A stretch of 64,000 nucleotides of DNA, taken from Streptomyces sp. SID13726 (GTDB lineage Bacteria; Actinomycetota; Actinomycetes; Streptomycetales; Streptomycetaceae). Where the stretch lies: assembly GCF_010548375.1 (NCBI RefSeq), contig NZ_JAAGLY010000018.1:115129-179128 (forward strand), read 5' to 3'. The notes beneath the pieces were generated by a model, which was given only the letters and a program-made list of their open reading frames with translations, was not told the DNA's origin and did no database searches. Both the position numbers and the translations under genes were made by a program. Shown here one piece after another: positions 1 through 8,883 of this stretch; the stretch's first letter is position 1, and every line of letters begins with the position of its first letter.

Positions 1-1
1 T

Positions 2-328
2 AAGCCCGCCGCGCGTGCGTTTGTCGGCCGACTGAAGGAGCGCACCGCCGACCGCGACGCGGAAATCAAGGTCAAGGCGTTCCAGACGCAGCTGAAGGCG
101 ATCAAGAAGTGGGGGCGCTCCGCCCCCGACGACCTGTCGAAGATCACCCAGCCCACTCTGATCGCCAACGGCGACAACGACCGCATGGTCCCCTCGGTCC
201 TGTCGGAGGATCTGCACCGGCGCATCAAGGACAGCAAGCTGATCATCTATCCCGACTCCGGCCACGGCGGCATCTTCCAGTATCACGAAGAGTTCGCCCC
301 CGTCGCGGCCGAGTTCCTCTCCCGATAA
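2..328 (+). CDS. alpha/beta hydrolase, C-terminal part (cut by window start)
   Basis: Only the last 108 codons are present; the frame is open from base 2 and stops at TAA 326-328. The visible part contains the acid-bearing segment GDNDRMV and the histidine segment DSGHGG of the alpha/beta-hydrolase triad; the nucleophile elbow lies off the window. It closely resembles the C-terminus of the complete hydrolase at 7867-8736 (shared pattern LKERT-DRD, QLKAIKKWGR, NDRMVPS, GHGG-FQ), so the two are paralogues. It is followed after 34 bp by the EthD-like gene, probably in one transcript. The substrate cannot be told; the family acts on esters, lactones or carbon-carbon bonds of small molecules. Confidence 0.85.
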   Translation, partial: KPAARAFVGRLKERTADRDAEIKVKAFQTQLKAIKKWGRSAPDDLSKITQPTLIANGDNDRMVPSVLSEDLHRRIKDSKLIIYPDSGHGGIFQYHEEFAPVAAEFLSR

Positions 329-362
329 CCGCCCTCTGACCAAGGAAGAGCAGGGCAACACC

Positions 363-1169
363 ATGAGCACGACACCGACCGCTGCACCCCTGGACGTGAA
401 GAAGCACTTCACCTCCTCGATCCTGCTGTGGGTGCGTAACGACCAGCCACGCCAGACAGGCATGGACCACTGGAAGGGCCCGCACTCAGGGATCATTTCC
501 GCCACTCCGGGCCTGGAGGAGTACCGGCAGATACACCTCGCCGAGGACAACCCGGGCCGGTGGCCTGTCACCGACGGGGTCCAGACCACGATCCCCGCCG
601 ACCGGAAGATCGACGGCGTCGCGGAAGTCACTTTCCAGTCGTCCCTCGCGCCCCTGAAAGGACGCGAGCAGACGAAGCTGGCCTACGCCGACGAGATCAA
701 CGTGTTCCGCCGCACCCTGCTCTACGCCGGCCCGCCGAACTCCTCCCGCTGGTACGACGTCGCAGGTCCCGGACAGACGGCCGGTGCCCGCGCCCTGATC
801 TACCTGCGCCGCAGAGGCGGAGTCCACGCCGGCGAGTTCCGGAAGTTCGTCAACCAGCAGCTCGCTCCCTCGCTCGCCGGCACCGGAATGCTGAGGGAAC
901 TGCGCACGCAGACATTCCTGCCCTGGGTCGAAAAGCTCTGGGACACCCCGGACGTCGCCCACGACAACCCCCGCGACCAGCACTTCCACGCCTCAGTCAG
1001 CCTCGGGTTCGCCGACACCGCGGCACGGGAGGCCTTCTTCACCGGCGACGTGATCGAGGACCTGTCCAGCCAGCTGGCACCGCAGGTCTCCGCGATCCAC
1101 GCCTACGACGTGGCCGCCGCCCTCACCTTCGTCAAGAACGGCGAGATCCTCCCGCACTACCAGGAGTGA
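363..1169 (+). CDS. EthD-like tandem dimeric alpha/beta-barrel protein
   Basis: This 268-residue protein has no signal peptide or membrane segment. It looks like two consecutive ferredoxin-like barrels: residues about 15-120 contain an EthD-type pattern (a W-x-GPH segment near 37-41, then a pattern like that of EthD near 85), and residues about 140-255 repeat the arrangement. The ATG at 363 is preceded by an AAGGAAGAG ribosome site. EthD-like proteins are small accessory or degradative enzymes in oxidation pathways; the position right behind an alpha/beta hydrolase suggests a catabolic pair. The family assignment is from pattern only and moderate; the enzymatic role is unknown. Confidence 0.65.
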   Translation: MSTTPTAAPLDVKKHFTSSILLWVRNDQPRQTGMDHWKGPHSGIISATPGLEEYRQIHLAEDNPGRWPVTDGVQTTIPADRKIDGVAEVTFQSSLAPLKGREQTKLAYADEINVFRRTLLYAGPPNSSRWYDVAGPGQTAGARALIYLRRRGGVHAGEFRKFVNQQLAPSLAGTGMLRELRTQTFLPWVEKLWDTPDVAHDNPRDQHFHASVSLGFADTAAREAFFTGDVIEDLSSQLAPQVSAIHAYDVAAALTFVKNGEILPHYQE

Positions 1170-1436
1170 GCAGCGCAGGGGGAAAACGGGACCGCCGGAC
1201 CTGCTCACCGATCCGCCCGCCCCAGACTTCCCGGCCGTACGCCCGCCCGCGTCGCCATCTGATAACCATCACCGTGGACCCAGACCATGAGCGGGTAAGG
1301 CACTGCCCACCAACATCGCGGTCGAATTCGAGCGCTCCGGGGCACAGGCCGAAAGCGCCTTGGCGATCGCTGGACGAACTGCACCGGAGGGTGCTCGGCG
1401 AAGTGCTCGCCGAGCACCGCCGGCCGCGTTGACCGA

Positions 1437-1775
1437 GCCGAACTCGTCGGGACTGGCACCGCCTGGCCCGACAGCCCCGACGGTCTATCTCAGCTGCGCG
1501 AACCCATATCACCGCCAGCTTGTCCGATGACAGCACCGCGCTGCTCATCCGCCCTGCCCGCGTGGGCAGACTGCCGTTCGACACCATCCTGTCCGCCGAG
1601 GTACTGATCCACAGCTTCAAGGCCGGCCCGAAGATGTGCCTGATGGCCACCGGACTGCGCACCGCATACGTTCCGCGCCCGCTGGAATCAGGCCTCGCCC
1701 CCAGCGCGGGACTGGATCGGTCCCGCCGCCACCGACATCCCTGACCCGATCCGCCAACTCGCTCATAGCGGCTGG
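1437..1775 (+). pseudogene. decayed HAD-family haloacid dehalogenase remnant
   Basis: Fragments in different forward frames match successive pieces of a type II haloacid dehalogenase: WPDSPDGLSQLRE (about 1467-1505), FDTILSAEV (about 1578-1604), GLRTAYVPRP (about 1653-1682) and a frame-shifted ATDIPD near 1728-1745. Catalytic motif I is missing and the pieces are out of frame with one another, so no functional enzyme is made. The stretch 1170-1436 before it carries nothing I recognise, and 1921-2188 holds no gene either. Confidence 0.6.
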
Positions 1776-1804
1776 TTCGACGCCGTCAGGCCGATTTTTG
1801 AATC

Positions 1805-1920
1805 GCGGACGATGAAAATTCGTCGCCGCTTTTCCGATGTATGTCCTCATCGGAGTAGGCGAGGATCCCTGCCTTCGAGACCGGCACTCCGGCATTGTTG
1901 ACCAGTGCGGCCACGCCACC
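1805..1920 (-). pseudogene. short-chain dehydrogenase remnant with NNAG motif
   Basis: On the reverse strand this reads VAALVNNAGVPVSKAGILA, the NNAG strand of a classical SDR, with neither the glycine-rich nucleotide motif before it nor the YxxxK active site after it. It is a short relic, and a different copy from the intact SDR at 2189-2902. Confidence 0.6.
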
Positions 1921-2188
1921 ACTGCGTGATGACCAACGCCGATTCCACGCGTCTGCTGTCGCGTCGGCACTGAAATGACAAGGCCGCCCTTCGACGCGGA
2001 GGTACCGCCGTCGGCCTCAACCACGACGGCGCCGCGCTGCTGATCGGGCTGCTGCCGGGTCGACCGCCGTATCGTGGCGGCTCAACGACTACGCCGGTGC
2101 ACGCCTCCTCGACACCAGTCAGCCGTTCGAGCGCCATGGATCATGGGGTCCCGGCGTGAAGAGATCACGTCGGGACCGAAGAACAGGC

Positions 2189-2902
2189 TCAGGCGTTGGT
2201 GGTGCTCAGGTCCGGGTAAAGCGCCTCGACCGGGCCGCTGAGAGCCGCCTTGACCTGCGCGGTCAACTCGTCGGCCAGGACCTCGTATTCGCCGGCCTCG
2301 ACAGCGTCGTAGACCCTCGCCACAAGCTGGGCCGGCAGCATCTTGGGTCCGTCAGCGTGCGCAGCCATGCGGGTGTCGACGTAGCCCATGTGCACACCCG
2401 TCACGTGGACGCCCTTGGGCGCGAGCTCGATGCGCAATGAGTTGGTGGCCGACCACAGCGCAGCCTTGGACGCGCTGTAGATACCGCCGAAGGCGTACCA
2501 GCTGGCAACGGAGTGCACGTCGACGAGGACTGACTCCGGCTTGTCAGCGAGGATCGGTGCGAAGGCGCGGGCGAGGAAGACGGGTCCGAAAAAGTTCGTC
2601 TCCATGTTCGCCCGGATGTCCGCCTCGGTAACGTCCAGCAGGCTCGCGCTCGGCGGGTTCGCGCCCGCGTTGTTGATGAGCACGGTGACATCCGCCGCGG
2701 CGGTAACGGCTGCGTCGATCGACGCGCGGTCGGTGACATCGAGAGTCAGGGGGACGATGCGTTCATCGTCCCAGGCGCGGGGGGAGCGGGCGGTGGCGTA
2801 GACCTTGGCGGCGCCGCGGGCCAGGGCGTCGTGGACGAAGTGGGTGCCGATGCCGCCGTTGGCACCGGTCACGAGGACGACTGCTCCATTGAGGGAGGGC
2901 AT
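2189..2902 (-). CDS. classical short-chain dehydrogenase/reductase
   Basis: A 237-residue cytosolic NAD(P)-dependent oxidoreductase with all SDR landmarks: the TGANGGIG cofactor loop at residues 13-20, NNAG near 80-83, catalytic Ser in DVHSVASW, and YSASK near 145-149. The ATG at 2902 is chosen because GAAGGA sits just upstream and the glycine loop begins at the usual distance; the frame stays open far upstream only because it runs antisense to the TetR gene. It is transcribed away from that TetR gene across a 165-bp region, so the regulator at 3068 very likely controls it. The substrate is unknown. Confidence 0.93.
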   Translation of the reverse strand: MPSLNGAVVLVTGANGGIGTHFVHDALARGAAKVYATARSPRAWDDERIVPLTLDVTDRASIDAAVTAAADVTVLINNAGANPPSASLLDVTEADIRANMETNFFGPVFLARAFAPILADKPESVLVDVHSVASWYAFGGIYSASKAALWSATNSLRIELAPKGVHVTGVHMGYVDTRMAAHADGPKMLPAQLVARVYDAVEAGEYEVLADELTAQVKAALSGPVEALYPDLSTTNA

Positions 2903-3016
2903 TGGTGTTCCTTCTTTCAAGGGCCGTAAAGCGCGTGGCTGCGCGTAGAGGGAGCCAACGGCTCCTTGCCTCGCCGTGGGAGAATGAGCGGAGCCACATT
3001 CGAGCCCACGCGTTAA

Positions 3017-3044
3017 TGACTGAAACCATAACTGAGCGCAGTCA
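3017..3044. promoter_or_regulatory. candidate TetR operator between SDR and TetR genes
   Basis: A TGACTG half-site (3017-3022) and its exact complement CAGTCA (3039-3044) flank 16 bp. An inner ACTG/CAGT pair (3031-3042) overlaps it, and ACTGA is repeated at 12-bp spacing. It lies 24 bp before the TetR start in the divergent intergenic region, the usual place for an autoregulatory TetR site. Confidence 0.5.
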
Positions 3045-3067
3045 GATTCTACCCGAAGGACACCGTC

Positions 3068-3670
3068 ATGCCTGTCGCCTCCCAGCCGGTCGGACGGCGC
3101 GAGCGGAACAAGCAGGACAAGCTCGACCGCATCATCGCTGCAGCCAGCGAGCTGTTCGCCGATCGCGGCATCGACGACGTCACAACCCAGGAGATCGCCG
3201 ACAAGGCTGACATCGGCACCGGGACGCTTTTTCTTTACGCCAAGACCAAGGGCGAGCTTCTCCTGCTTGTGCAGAACACCAAATACGCCGAAGCGCTCGA
3301 GCAGGGTCGGGCAGACGCCGAGAGCACCCCAGGCGTGTTGGACGCGGTGCTGGCAATCGCCCGGCCGCTCGTGGAATGCAACCGCACCCAGATCGACAAC
3401 GGACGCACCTACCTGCGAGAGATGGCCTTCGGCAACCCCGAAGAGCCGCGGCACGGCGAAGCACTCGCCATTGTCGCGCAGACCGAGGAGGCCATCGCCG
3501 CCGTAATACGCCGAGACGAGCGGGTCACCGAGGGCGATGCCGCGACGCTGGCACACATCGTGTCCGCCGTGATGTTCCTCAGCATGGCAGCGAGCCCAAA
3601 CATCACCTTGAGCGTCCAGGAGCTCATGCACGAAATCCGAGGGCAGGTTGCCGTCCTACTGCCTCGCTGA
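3068..3670 (+). CDS. TetR-family transcriptional regulator
   Basis: A 200-residue one-domain repressor. Residues about 17-63 are a TetR DNA-binding domain (IIAAASELFADRG, then the helix-turn-helix VTTQEIADKADIGTGTLFLYAKTKGEL). The C-terminal 130 residues are the variable ligand-binding and dimerisation part. The ATG at 3068 follows CGAAGGACACC. It is divergent from the SDR gene with a shared inverted repeat, so it probably represses the SDR and itself until an unknown ligand binds. Confidence 0.93.
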   Translation: MPVASQPVGRRERNKQDKLDRIIAAASELFADRGIDDVTTQEIADKADIGTGTLFLYAKTKGELLLLVQNTKYAEALEQGRADAESTPGVLDAVLAIARPLVECNRTQIDNGRTYLREMAFGNPEEPRHGEALAIVAQTEEAIAAVIRRDERVTEGDAATLAHIVSAVMFLSMAASPNITLSVQELMHEIRGQVAVLLPR

Positions 3671-4793
3671 AGCACGGCTCAGGTCGGGCTCCATCAACGA
3701 GCAGCAGGCACAGCTCAAGACGCGCGTCGCCGTAGTGAAGCCGCCAACAGCAGGGGCCACGCCGAGCCGAGCCGGTGATGTTCTCGCGCCCCCGCGGCGG
3801 CTTTCGTACGCTCGGACGCAGCGTGTCAGCCGTGGTGTTCTTCCGCGGCCGCCTTGCTGAGCACCTTCTCCCAGGCAGCCGATGGCCTGGGCAACTGCCG
3901 TCGTTCAGCAGCCCCGGCAGCAGCTCCGACCAGCCTCACCCTGAACAACAGTGGGGCGCACGCCTCCTCGACCACCATGACCGCCCGCGAAGCTGAAGAC
4001 GTCACCGTGTGCGCTGCGCGACCGCATCGACTCCTTCAACTCCGCCAGCAGTACCGGCGCTCCGCCCCGACCGAACTGTGCGCACAGCCAAGGCCACTTC
4101 CTCGATCGTCATTCAGCGACCAGCCGTTTCGGAAACCAGGCCGGTGGGGCGGATTCCCAGGGCCCACAGCACCTTTGTGCACTTCTCACCGAGGCCGGCC
4201 TGGCACAGGCGGGCCTTCTGGACGCGACGGCCCTCGAGTTGGCTCGCCAGTTCCTGGGTGGGCAGTCGGCATGCGGGCGTAGCCGATTCCCACCGGTCGC
4301 TCAGTGCTGGGCGCGGGCACCGGCGTCAGCCCCCGCTTCCAGTCGCGGCCGGGACCGCGATTGTCGGCACCGGGGCTTCGAGTTCGTCACACAGCGCGGG
4401 CACGAGGACGAAACACGGGTGTGGCACTTCGCCGCGGTCTTCCCGCCCCGGGGGCGGCAGGCACCGCCCGCCGGAACCTCACAATTCGGGCGCCACATCC
4501 ACCTCAGAGCACCTCAGGATCCCGTAACACGCCAGTTACGAGAGGACTTTCACGAACGGCGACGTGCCAAAAACACGACCACCTCCGCCACTCGCCCGGG
4601 CCCTACTTGCCGAACATCCGGCCGCATAGTATTATGATCATAATTTACAGGTCGTGCTGAGGACAGCTCGGCCGGCACAAGGCGTGACGGGTGCCTCGCC
4701 GGGCCCAAAAGCAGGAGGGCCCGGCGACCTCGTCCCCACGGTGCCCGCACTCGCCCCTTGGCGATCCATCGTTCATTACCTGAGGAATCACCC
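3671..4793 (+). other. 1.1-kb stretch without a convincing gene
   Basis: Open frames here are short and have the wrong composition for real genes. One coding-like piece in the forward frame (about 4150-4260, reading CALLTEAGLAQAGLLDATALELARQF) may be a relic of a lost gene I cannot name. The last 170 bp hold the operator and leader of the reductase gene at 4794. Confidence 0.5.
4631..4644. promoter_or_regulatory. AT-rich perfect palindrome upstream of OYE gene
   Basis: ATTATGATCATAAT is a perfect 14-bp palindrome in otherwise GC-rich DNA, 150 bp before the reductase start. Its size, symmetry and AT content fit a MarR- or TetR-type operator. It resembles the sites at 7554-7567 and 27507-27522, all built around a central GATC. 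Confidence 0.5.
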
Positions 4794-5855
4794 ATGCTCA
4801 ACGCCCTGTGGAACCCGGCCGTCGTCGGAGAGATATCCCTGCCGCACCGGCTGGCGATGGCGCCTCTGACGCGGAACCGGTCCACCCCGGACGGTGTGCC
4901 GACCGAGTTGAACGCCGAGTACTACGCCCAGCGCGCCTCGCACGCCCTCATCATCACCGAAGGCACCCAGCCCTCCGACGACGGCCAGGGCTACCCCGTG
5001 ACCCCGGGCATCTACACGGTTGAGCACATCGACGGCTGGCGCAAGGTCACCGACGCCGTCCACAAGGCCGACGGACGCATCGTCATCCAGCTCATGCACG
5101 CCGGACGCATCGCCCACCCCGACAACACCCCCCACCACCGGCAGCCGGTAGCCCCCTCCGCCATCAAGCCGGCAGGCGAGATGTTCACCGCGACCGGTCT
5201 CAAGCCCATGCCCCTGCCCCGCGAACTGTCCACCGACGAGGTCGCCGCGACGGTCGACGACTTCCGCCGCGCCGCCGCGGCCGCCATCGCGGCCGGCGCC
5301 GACGGCGTCGAGATCCACGCGGCCAACGGGTACCTGGTGCACCAGTTCCTCGCCGACAACACCAACCAGCGCACCGACCAGTACGGCGGCTCCATCGACA
5401 ACCGCATCCGCTTCGCCGTGGAGGTCGCCACCGCCGTGGCCGACGAGATCGGCGCCGGCCGCACCGGCCTCCGGATCTCCCCCGGCAACCCCTTCAACGA
5501 CATAGCGGAGAGCGACACCCACGAGCTGTACCCGGCACTTGTACGCGCCCTCGCCCCTCTCAACCTCGCCTACCTGCACATCGCCCACGGCGGCGACGAC
5601 GAACTCCTGCACACCCTGCGCAAGTTGTGGCCGACCACGCTGCTCCTCAACCGGGCCGGCACAGACATAGCCACCCGCGCCAAGGACATCGAGGACGGCC
5701 TGGCCGACGTCATCACTGTCGGCTCGATGGCACTCGCCAACCCCGACCTGGTCGAGCGCGTACGCGCCAGCGCCCCGTTGAACACCCCCGACCCCGCCAC
5801 CTTCTACGGCGGCGGCGCCGAGGGCTACACCGACTACCCCACCCACGCTGCCTGA
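4794..5855 (+). CDS. old yellow enzyme-family FMN reductase (NemA-like alkene reductase)
   Basis: A 353-residue TIM-barrel flavoenzyme reducing activated C=C bonds or nitro/maleimide compounds with NAD(P)H. Landmarks: LPHRLAMAPLTRNR near the start (FMN binding), QLMHAGR about 100-106, the substrate-binding pair in GVEIHAANGYLVHQFL about 178-193 (H-x-x-N), the family signature QRTDQYGGSIDNR about 200-212, and ITVGSMALANPDLV near the C-terminus (FMN phosphate). The ATG at 4794 follows GAGGAA; an in-frame ATG at 4758 lacks a good site. Divergence and distance from its neighbours suggest its own promoter with the 4631 palindrome. Length is normal for the family. Confidence 0.95.
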   Translation: MLNALWNPAVVGEISLPHRLAMAPLTRNRSTPDGVPTELNAEYYAQRASHALIITEGTQPSDDGQGYPVTPGIYTVEHIDGWRKVTDAVHKADGRIVIQLMHAGRIAHPDNTPHHRQPVAPSAIKPAGEMFTATGLKPMPLPRELSTDEVAATVDDFRRAAAAAIAAGADGVEIHAANGYLVHQFLADNTNQRTDQYGGSIDNRIRFAVEVATAVADEIGAGRTGLRISPGNPFNDIAESDTHELYPALVRALAPLNLAYLHIAHGGDDELLHTLRKLWPTTLLLNRAGTDIATRAKDIEDGLADVITVGSMALANPDLVERVRASAPLNTPDPATFYGGGAEGYTDYPTHAA

Positions 5856-5863
5856 CAATAGGC

Positions 5864-5899
5864 GAGGTGCCCGAGGGAGTCACCGGCCTCGGGCACCTC
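5864..5899 (+). terminator. rho-independent-like hairpin after OYE gene
   Basis: GAGGTGCCCGAG (5864-5875) pairs perfectly with CTCGGGCACCTC (5888-5899) over a 12-nt loop, starting 9 bp after the stop codon. There is no T-tract, as is common in actinomycetes. Confidence 0.75.
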
Positions 5900-5980
5900 G
5901 ATGCATATGGCTGCGGCGCACGGCGGCGGGCGGTCCCGAAGAGTTACTGGCCGCCACCGACGTGCGCCGCAGCCGTTTCA

Positions 5981-6015
5981 CCTCGCACTGCGGCGTTCTG
6001 CGCCGCAGTGCGAGG
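5981..6015. terminator. perfect 15-bp stem, 5-nt loop hairpin
   Basis: Bases 5981-5995 are exactly complementary to 6001-6015 around the loop TTCTG. It sits between the convergent OYE and thioesterase genes and probably acts as a bidirectional terminator, the second hairpin in this 314-bp gap. Otherwise I see nothing in 5856-6169. Confidence 0.65.
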
Positions 6016-6169
6016 GAGTACGGCATCGCTGCACAGAGATCACTCTGCGCAGGTCAACAGCGACGAGGGGTGAGACGCCGAGGCGTCGCGGGCCAGGTCC
6101 GACTCACCGGTCGCCGCCAAGAGCCTGCGCCTCCTCCCGGCCAGGGGGAGACAGGCTCTGAAGGTCACC

Positions 6170-6664
6170 TCAAGAGGGAGGCGCGGGGAAGAGCATGCAG
6201 CTACTGGTGGCATGGGCGAGCAGACGGTCGTCCGCGTCGACCAACTGCGCCTGGGCGAGGGCGGTTTGACGGCTCTTGCTGACAACTGTGCCGATGGCGC
6301 GCACTGCGCCCGTGTCCACGGTGATCCGCCGGAGGAACTTCACCGTCAGGTCGAGTGAGGTGTACCCGACGCCTTGCGGAAGGGTGGAGTGGACGGCCGC
6401 GCCCGCCGCCGAGTCGAGCAAGGTGGCGAAGATGCCGCCGTGCACACTGCCGATCGGGTTGTAATGCTCCTCACCCGGCGTCAGAGAGAAGACCACCCTG
6501 CCAGACTCCACCTCGTCCAGGGTGTAATCGAGGGTGTAGTTGATGGGCGGCCCGGGCAAGTCGCCTGTCCGAAGCGCGCGCAGGAAGTCGATGCCGGCCA
6601 TGCGTCCGGCGGCTTCCGCCAGGGTCGCAGGATCGTCCCATTGATACGTGCGTGTGCGTCCCAC
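6170..6664 (-). CDS. PaaI-family hotdog thioesterase
   Basis: A 164-residue single hotdog-fold protein. The motif NPIGSVHGGIFATLLDSAAGAAV (about 77-99, split here by its key HGG) carries the PaaI-type active-site aspartate, and YTSLDLTVKFLRRI follows as the next strand. The family hydrolyses acyl- or aryl-CoA thioesters, often phenylacetyl-CoA-like. It starts at 6664, 94 bp from the divergent HxlR remnant; the AT-rich inverted repeat at 6687-6701 lies between them, so it was probably controlled by that now-broken regulator. Confidence 0.9.
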   Translation of the reverse strand: MGRTRTYQWDDPATLAEAAGRMAGIDFLRALRTGDLPGPPINYTLDYTLDEVESGRVVFSLTPGEEHYNPIGSVHGGIFATLLDSAAGAAVHSTLPQGVGYTSLDLTVKFLRRITVDTGAVRAIGTVVSKSRQTALAQAQLVDADDRLLAHATSSCMLFPAPPS

Positions 6665-6686
6665 GGTCCAGCACCTCCCGATCTGA

Positions 6687-6701
6687 GTTTATTTAATGAA
6701 C
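6687..6701. promoter_or_regulatory. imperfect palindrome between thioesterase and HxlR remnant
   Basis: GTTTATTTAATGAAC matches its own reverse complement at 12 of 15 positions. It is AT-rich and lies 22 bp before the thioesterase start, where an HxlR operator would be expected. Confidence 0.4.
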
Positions 6702-6757
6702 CTAGCTTCTTGATCAGCCGACTGTCAACGGCGAAGTCGGGCCTTAACCGTGATGGG

Positions 6758-7180
6758 ATGAAGTGGCTTGAGGCGAGCCCCGGAGGACTGCCCCGTCCAG
6801 TGCACGCTCGACGCGGCCGGGGAGAAATGGACGCCGCTGATCCTGCGTGACACCCTCAGCGGAGTCCGCCGTTTCGACGACCTTCACCGCCACACCGGCC
6901 TGTCGGAAGCCGTCCTCAGCCACCGCCCCCGGAAGCTGACCTCGGCCGGCACCCTGAAGACGGTCTCCTACCAGGAGCCCGGCAACCGTTCCCGCACCGA
7001 ATGTCGCCCGACCCACACTCCCGGCCCGGAGGGCCACGTCCTGGGCGTGCGCCACACCGACTGTGACGCTCCGGTCCGCGTCGTCGTCGAATGCCCAAGA
7101 GAGCACGTCACCCTCGCCTCCGGGGAAGTCATCGCCCGGCCGGGACCTGGCGCCCGGCCCCCGGTCGTAAGCCACCTTGC
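6758..7180 (+). pseudogene. HxlR-family regulator, frameshifted and eroded
   Basis: The reading frame carries the HxlR signature (CPVQCTLDAAGEKWTPLILR, then GVRRFDDLHRHTGLSEAVLS), but it has no proper start: the likely ATG at 6758 reads MKWLEASP and goes out of frame at a CCCC run near 6778-6781; removing one C restores MKWLEASPEDCPVQC. The recognition helix reads SHRPRKL where SxRLRxL is expected, and the segment after residue about 75 is shortened. I judge it a recent pseudogene of a redox- or aldehyde-responsive winged-helix regulator. Confidence 0.6.
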
Positions 7181-7601
7181 GGAACGCGCAAGCCAGAGAG
7201 TGATGGGGCATCAGCTGGCCCTACCCTCAGATCACGGATCGCCTCCAGCCGTTCGCCGATGAACTCCTCGAGCAGGGCATCCACAACGCTCTCGCACTGC
7301 TGGGCGTCGAGCACGCGTGCGCCACAACCTCGAACCGGCCTCCCCACAGGCCGCCCCGTTACACCTGATCGGCACACCGCTTGACCCCATCGCGCCAACT
7401 CCTCGCGCCAGAAGCCAGACGCCTCCGCGCGACCTCGAAGGCGGTCGCTCGGCCGACGCCCGGGGCCTCTCCGAATCAGCCACGCATCCGTCACGGGCGA
7501 GGCTCCCCGAGAGGGACGACCCTACTTGCGGTCCAACGACCGGAGCGCTTAATATTACGATCGCAATCTAATACCTTTGCCCCCTCGGGGAGTCCGGGAC
7601 G
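7181..7601 (+). other. gene-free stretch before the quinone-reductase remnant
   Basis: No convincing frame on either strand. A forward segment near 7232-7320 (ITDRLQPFADELLEQGIHNA) is coding-like and may be another relic. The palindromic site at 7554-7567 lies at its end. Confidence 0.4.
7554..7567. promoter_or_regulatory. palindromic operator-like site ATTACGATCGCAAT
   Basis: A 14-bp near-palindrome (one mismatched pair) with the same layout as the site at 4631-4644: AT-rich arms around GATC. It lies about 300 bp before the intact hydrolase at 7867 and just before the quinone-reductase remnant, so it was probably the operator of a now-disrupted operon. Confidence 0.45.
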
Positions 7602-7790
7602 AACAGCATCCTGTTCATGAAGACCAGCGGCCACCAGCTGCGCGAACTCACCCCACTCGTCGAGGCCGGCAAGATCCGCCCTGTCGTCGACGCTGTCTTT
7701 CCGTTCGAGTCGGCCCGGGAAGCACTGGAGTACCTCGAAGCGGGCCGCGCAACGGCGGGCCAGGTCGTCGTCACGATGGCGTCAGGGCCC
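7602..7790 (+). pseudogene. C-terminal remnant of a zinc-type NADPH:quinone reductase (MDR)
   Basis: About 60 codons match the end of the quinone-oxidoreductase MDR family: ILFMKTSGHQLRELTPLVEAGKIRP, VVDAVFPFESAREALEYLEAGRA, then GQVVVTM. The first 250 or so residues (catalytic and Rossmann domains) are absent. It has no start and no ribosome site. Intact relatives are often found beside such hydrolases, so this marks a deletion inside an operon. Confidence 0.65.
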
Positions 7791-7866
7791 TCCCGCACAC
7801 CGGAACGACCCGACACCGCCCGCGGCACGAAAAGCATCCTGAAACCCGTTACAGAAGGATCCGGAC

Positions 7867-8736
7867 ATGAGCACACCGCGGAATTCCCCCTCCCCCTCGA
7901 CGGCGTCGTACAAGAACGCGACGACCCGCTCCGTGTCCCTTCGCGGCGGGGACTTCGCCTACCGGGAACTCGGTCCCAGGGAAGGCGTACCGCTCATCCT
8001 CCTGGTTCACCTGGCCGGGGTGCTGGACAACTGGGACCCGCGCGTCGTCGACGGACTCGCCGCACGGCGTCGGGTCATCACCTTCGACAACCGCGGGGTG
8101 GGCGGATCGAGCGGCGCCACACCCGACACGATCGAGGCGATGGCCCGCGACGCCGTGTTGTTCATCCGCGCTCTCGGGTTCGACCAGGTCGATCTGTTCG
8201 GCCTGTCGATGGGCGGCTTCGTCGCGCAGGTCATCGCGGCGCAAGAGCCGCGCCTCGTCCGCAAGGTCATCCTCGCCGGCACCGTCCCCGCCGGGGGCGC
8301 CGGCATCGACAAGGTCCCGGCACTCACCATCCGGGCCACACTCAAGGGCGCCCTGACCCGTCAGGACCCCAAGCTCTCTCTCTTCTTCACCGACACCGCA
8401 GGCGGCCGGCAGGCCGGACGTGACTTCCTGGAACGGCTGAAGGAGCGCACACACGATCGCGACAAGGACATCTCGCTGCCGTCGTTCCGCGCGCAGCTGA
8501 GGGCCATCAAGCGATGGGGCCGCCAGGCGCCGTCGGACCTGTCGGTCATTCGCCAACCGGTCCTGGTGGCGAACGGCGAGAACGACCGGATGGTGCCCAG
8601 CCCGAACACACTCGACCTGGCCGCCCGCCTGCCCCACAGCGAACTCATCCCCCTCTACCCGGACGCCGGGCACGGCGGTGTCTTCCAGCGTCACGACGAT
8701 TTCGTGCCCCGGGCGCTTGCATTCCTCGAATCCTGA
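7867..8736 (+). CDS. alpha/beta hydrolase, full-length paralogue of the cut gene at 2-328
   Basis: A 289-residue alpha/beta hydrolase. The oxyanion region is LVHLAGVLDNWDP (about 40-52), the nucleophile elbow GLSMGG lies near 116-121, the acid is in GENDRMV near 237-243 and the histidine in DAGHGG near 264-269. The ATG at 7867 follows AGAAGGATCC. The N-terminus (STPRNSPSPSTASYKNATTR) is low-complexity but not a signal peptide. A related third copy lies at 27556. The group resembles hydrolases annotated near TetR regulators in actinomycete detoxification clusters; the substrate cannot be read from the sequence. Confidence 0.93.
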   Translation: MSTPRNSPSPSTASYKNATTRSVSLRGGDFAYRELGPREGVPLILLVHLAGVLDNWDPRVVDGLAARRRVITFDNRGVGGSSGATPDTIEAMARDAVLFIRALGFDQVDLFGLSMGGFVAQVIAAQEPRLVRKVILAGTVPAGGAGIDKVPALTIRATLKGALTRQDPKLSLFFTDTAGGRQAGRDFLERLKERTHDRDKDISLPSFRAQLRAIKRWGRQAPSDLSVIRQPVLVANGENDRMVPSPNTLDLAARLPHSELIPLYPDAGHGGVFQRHDDFVPRALAFLES

Positions 8737-8768
8737 AGCCTGAGCGACTGTCACAGGAGTGGGGACTC

Positions 8769-8830
8769 ATGGCCATCGAGTTGACGCCCGCCGACCAGCA
8801 GTACGCTGGGCCATCCGGCGCCGGACGGCG
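8769..8830 (+). pseudogene. possible start of a lost gene downstream of the hydrolase
   Basis: An ATG with a good GGAG site reads MAIELTPADQQYAG, similar to the start of FAD-linked (BBE-type) oxidoreductases (ELTPADPRY), then runs into unrelated sequence. It is probably the stub left when the rest was deleted before the rhamnosidase locus. Bases 8831-8883 hold nothing else. Confidence 0.3.
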
Positions 8831-8883
8831 CCAGGCGGACGGGCGTCAGCGGGTCAGACCCCGCGCACGGTGGCCCGGCTCAG

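Noticed and set aside
2903..3631. Upstream extension of the SDR frame
   Set aside because: It is antisense to the TetR gene; the SDR starts with its own GAAGGA site at 2902 and the cofactor motif is at the right distance.
7129..7494. Reverse open frame of 121 codons
   Set aside because: Composition is arginine/glycine-rich without a domain or ribosome site; it overlaps the HxlR relic and looks like chance.
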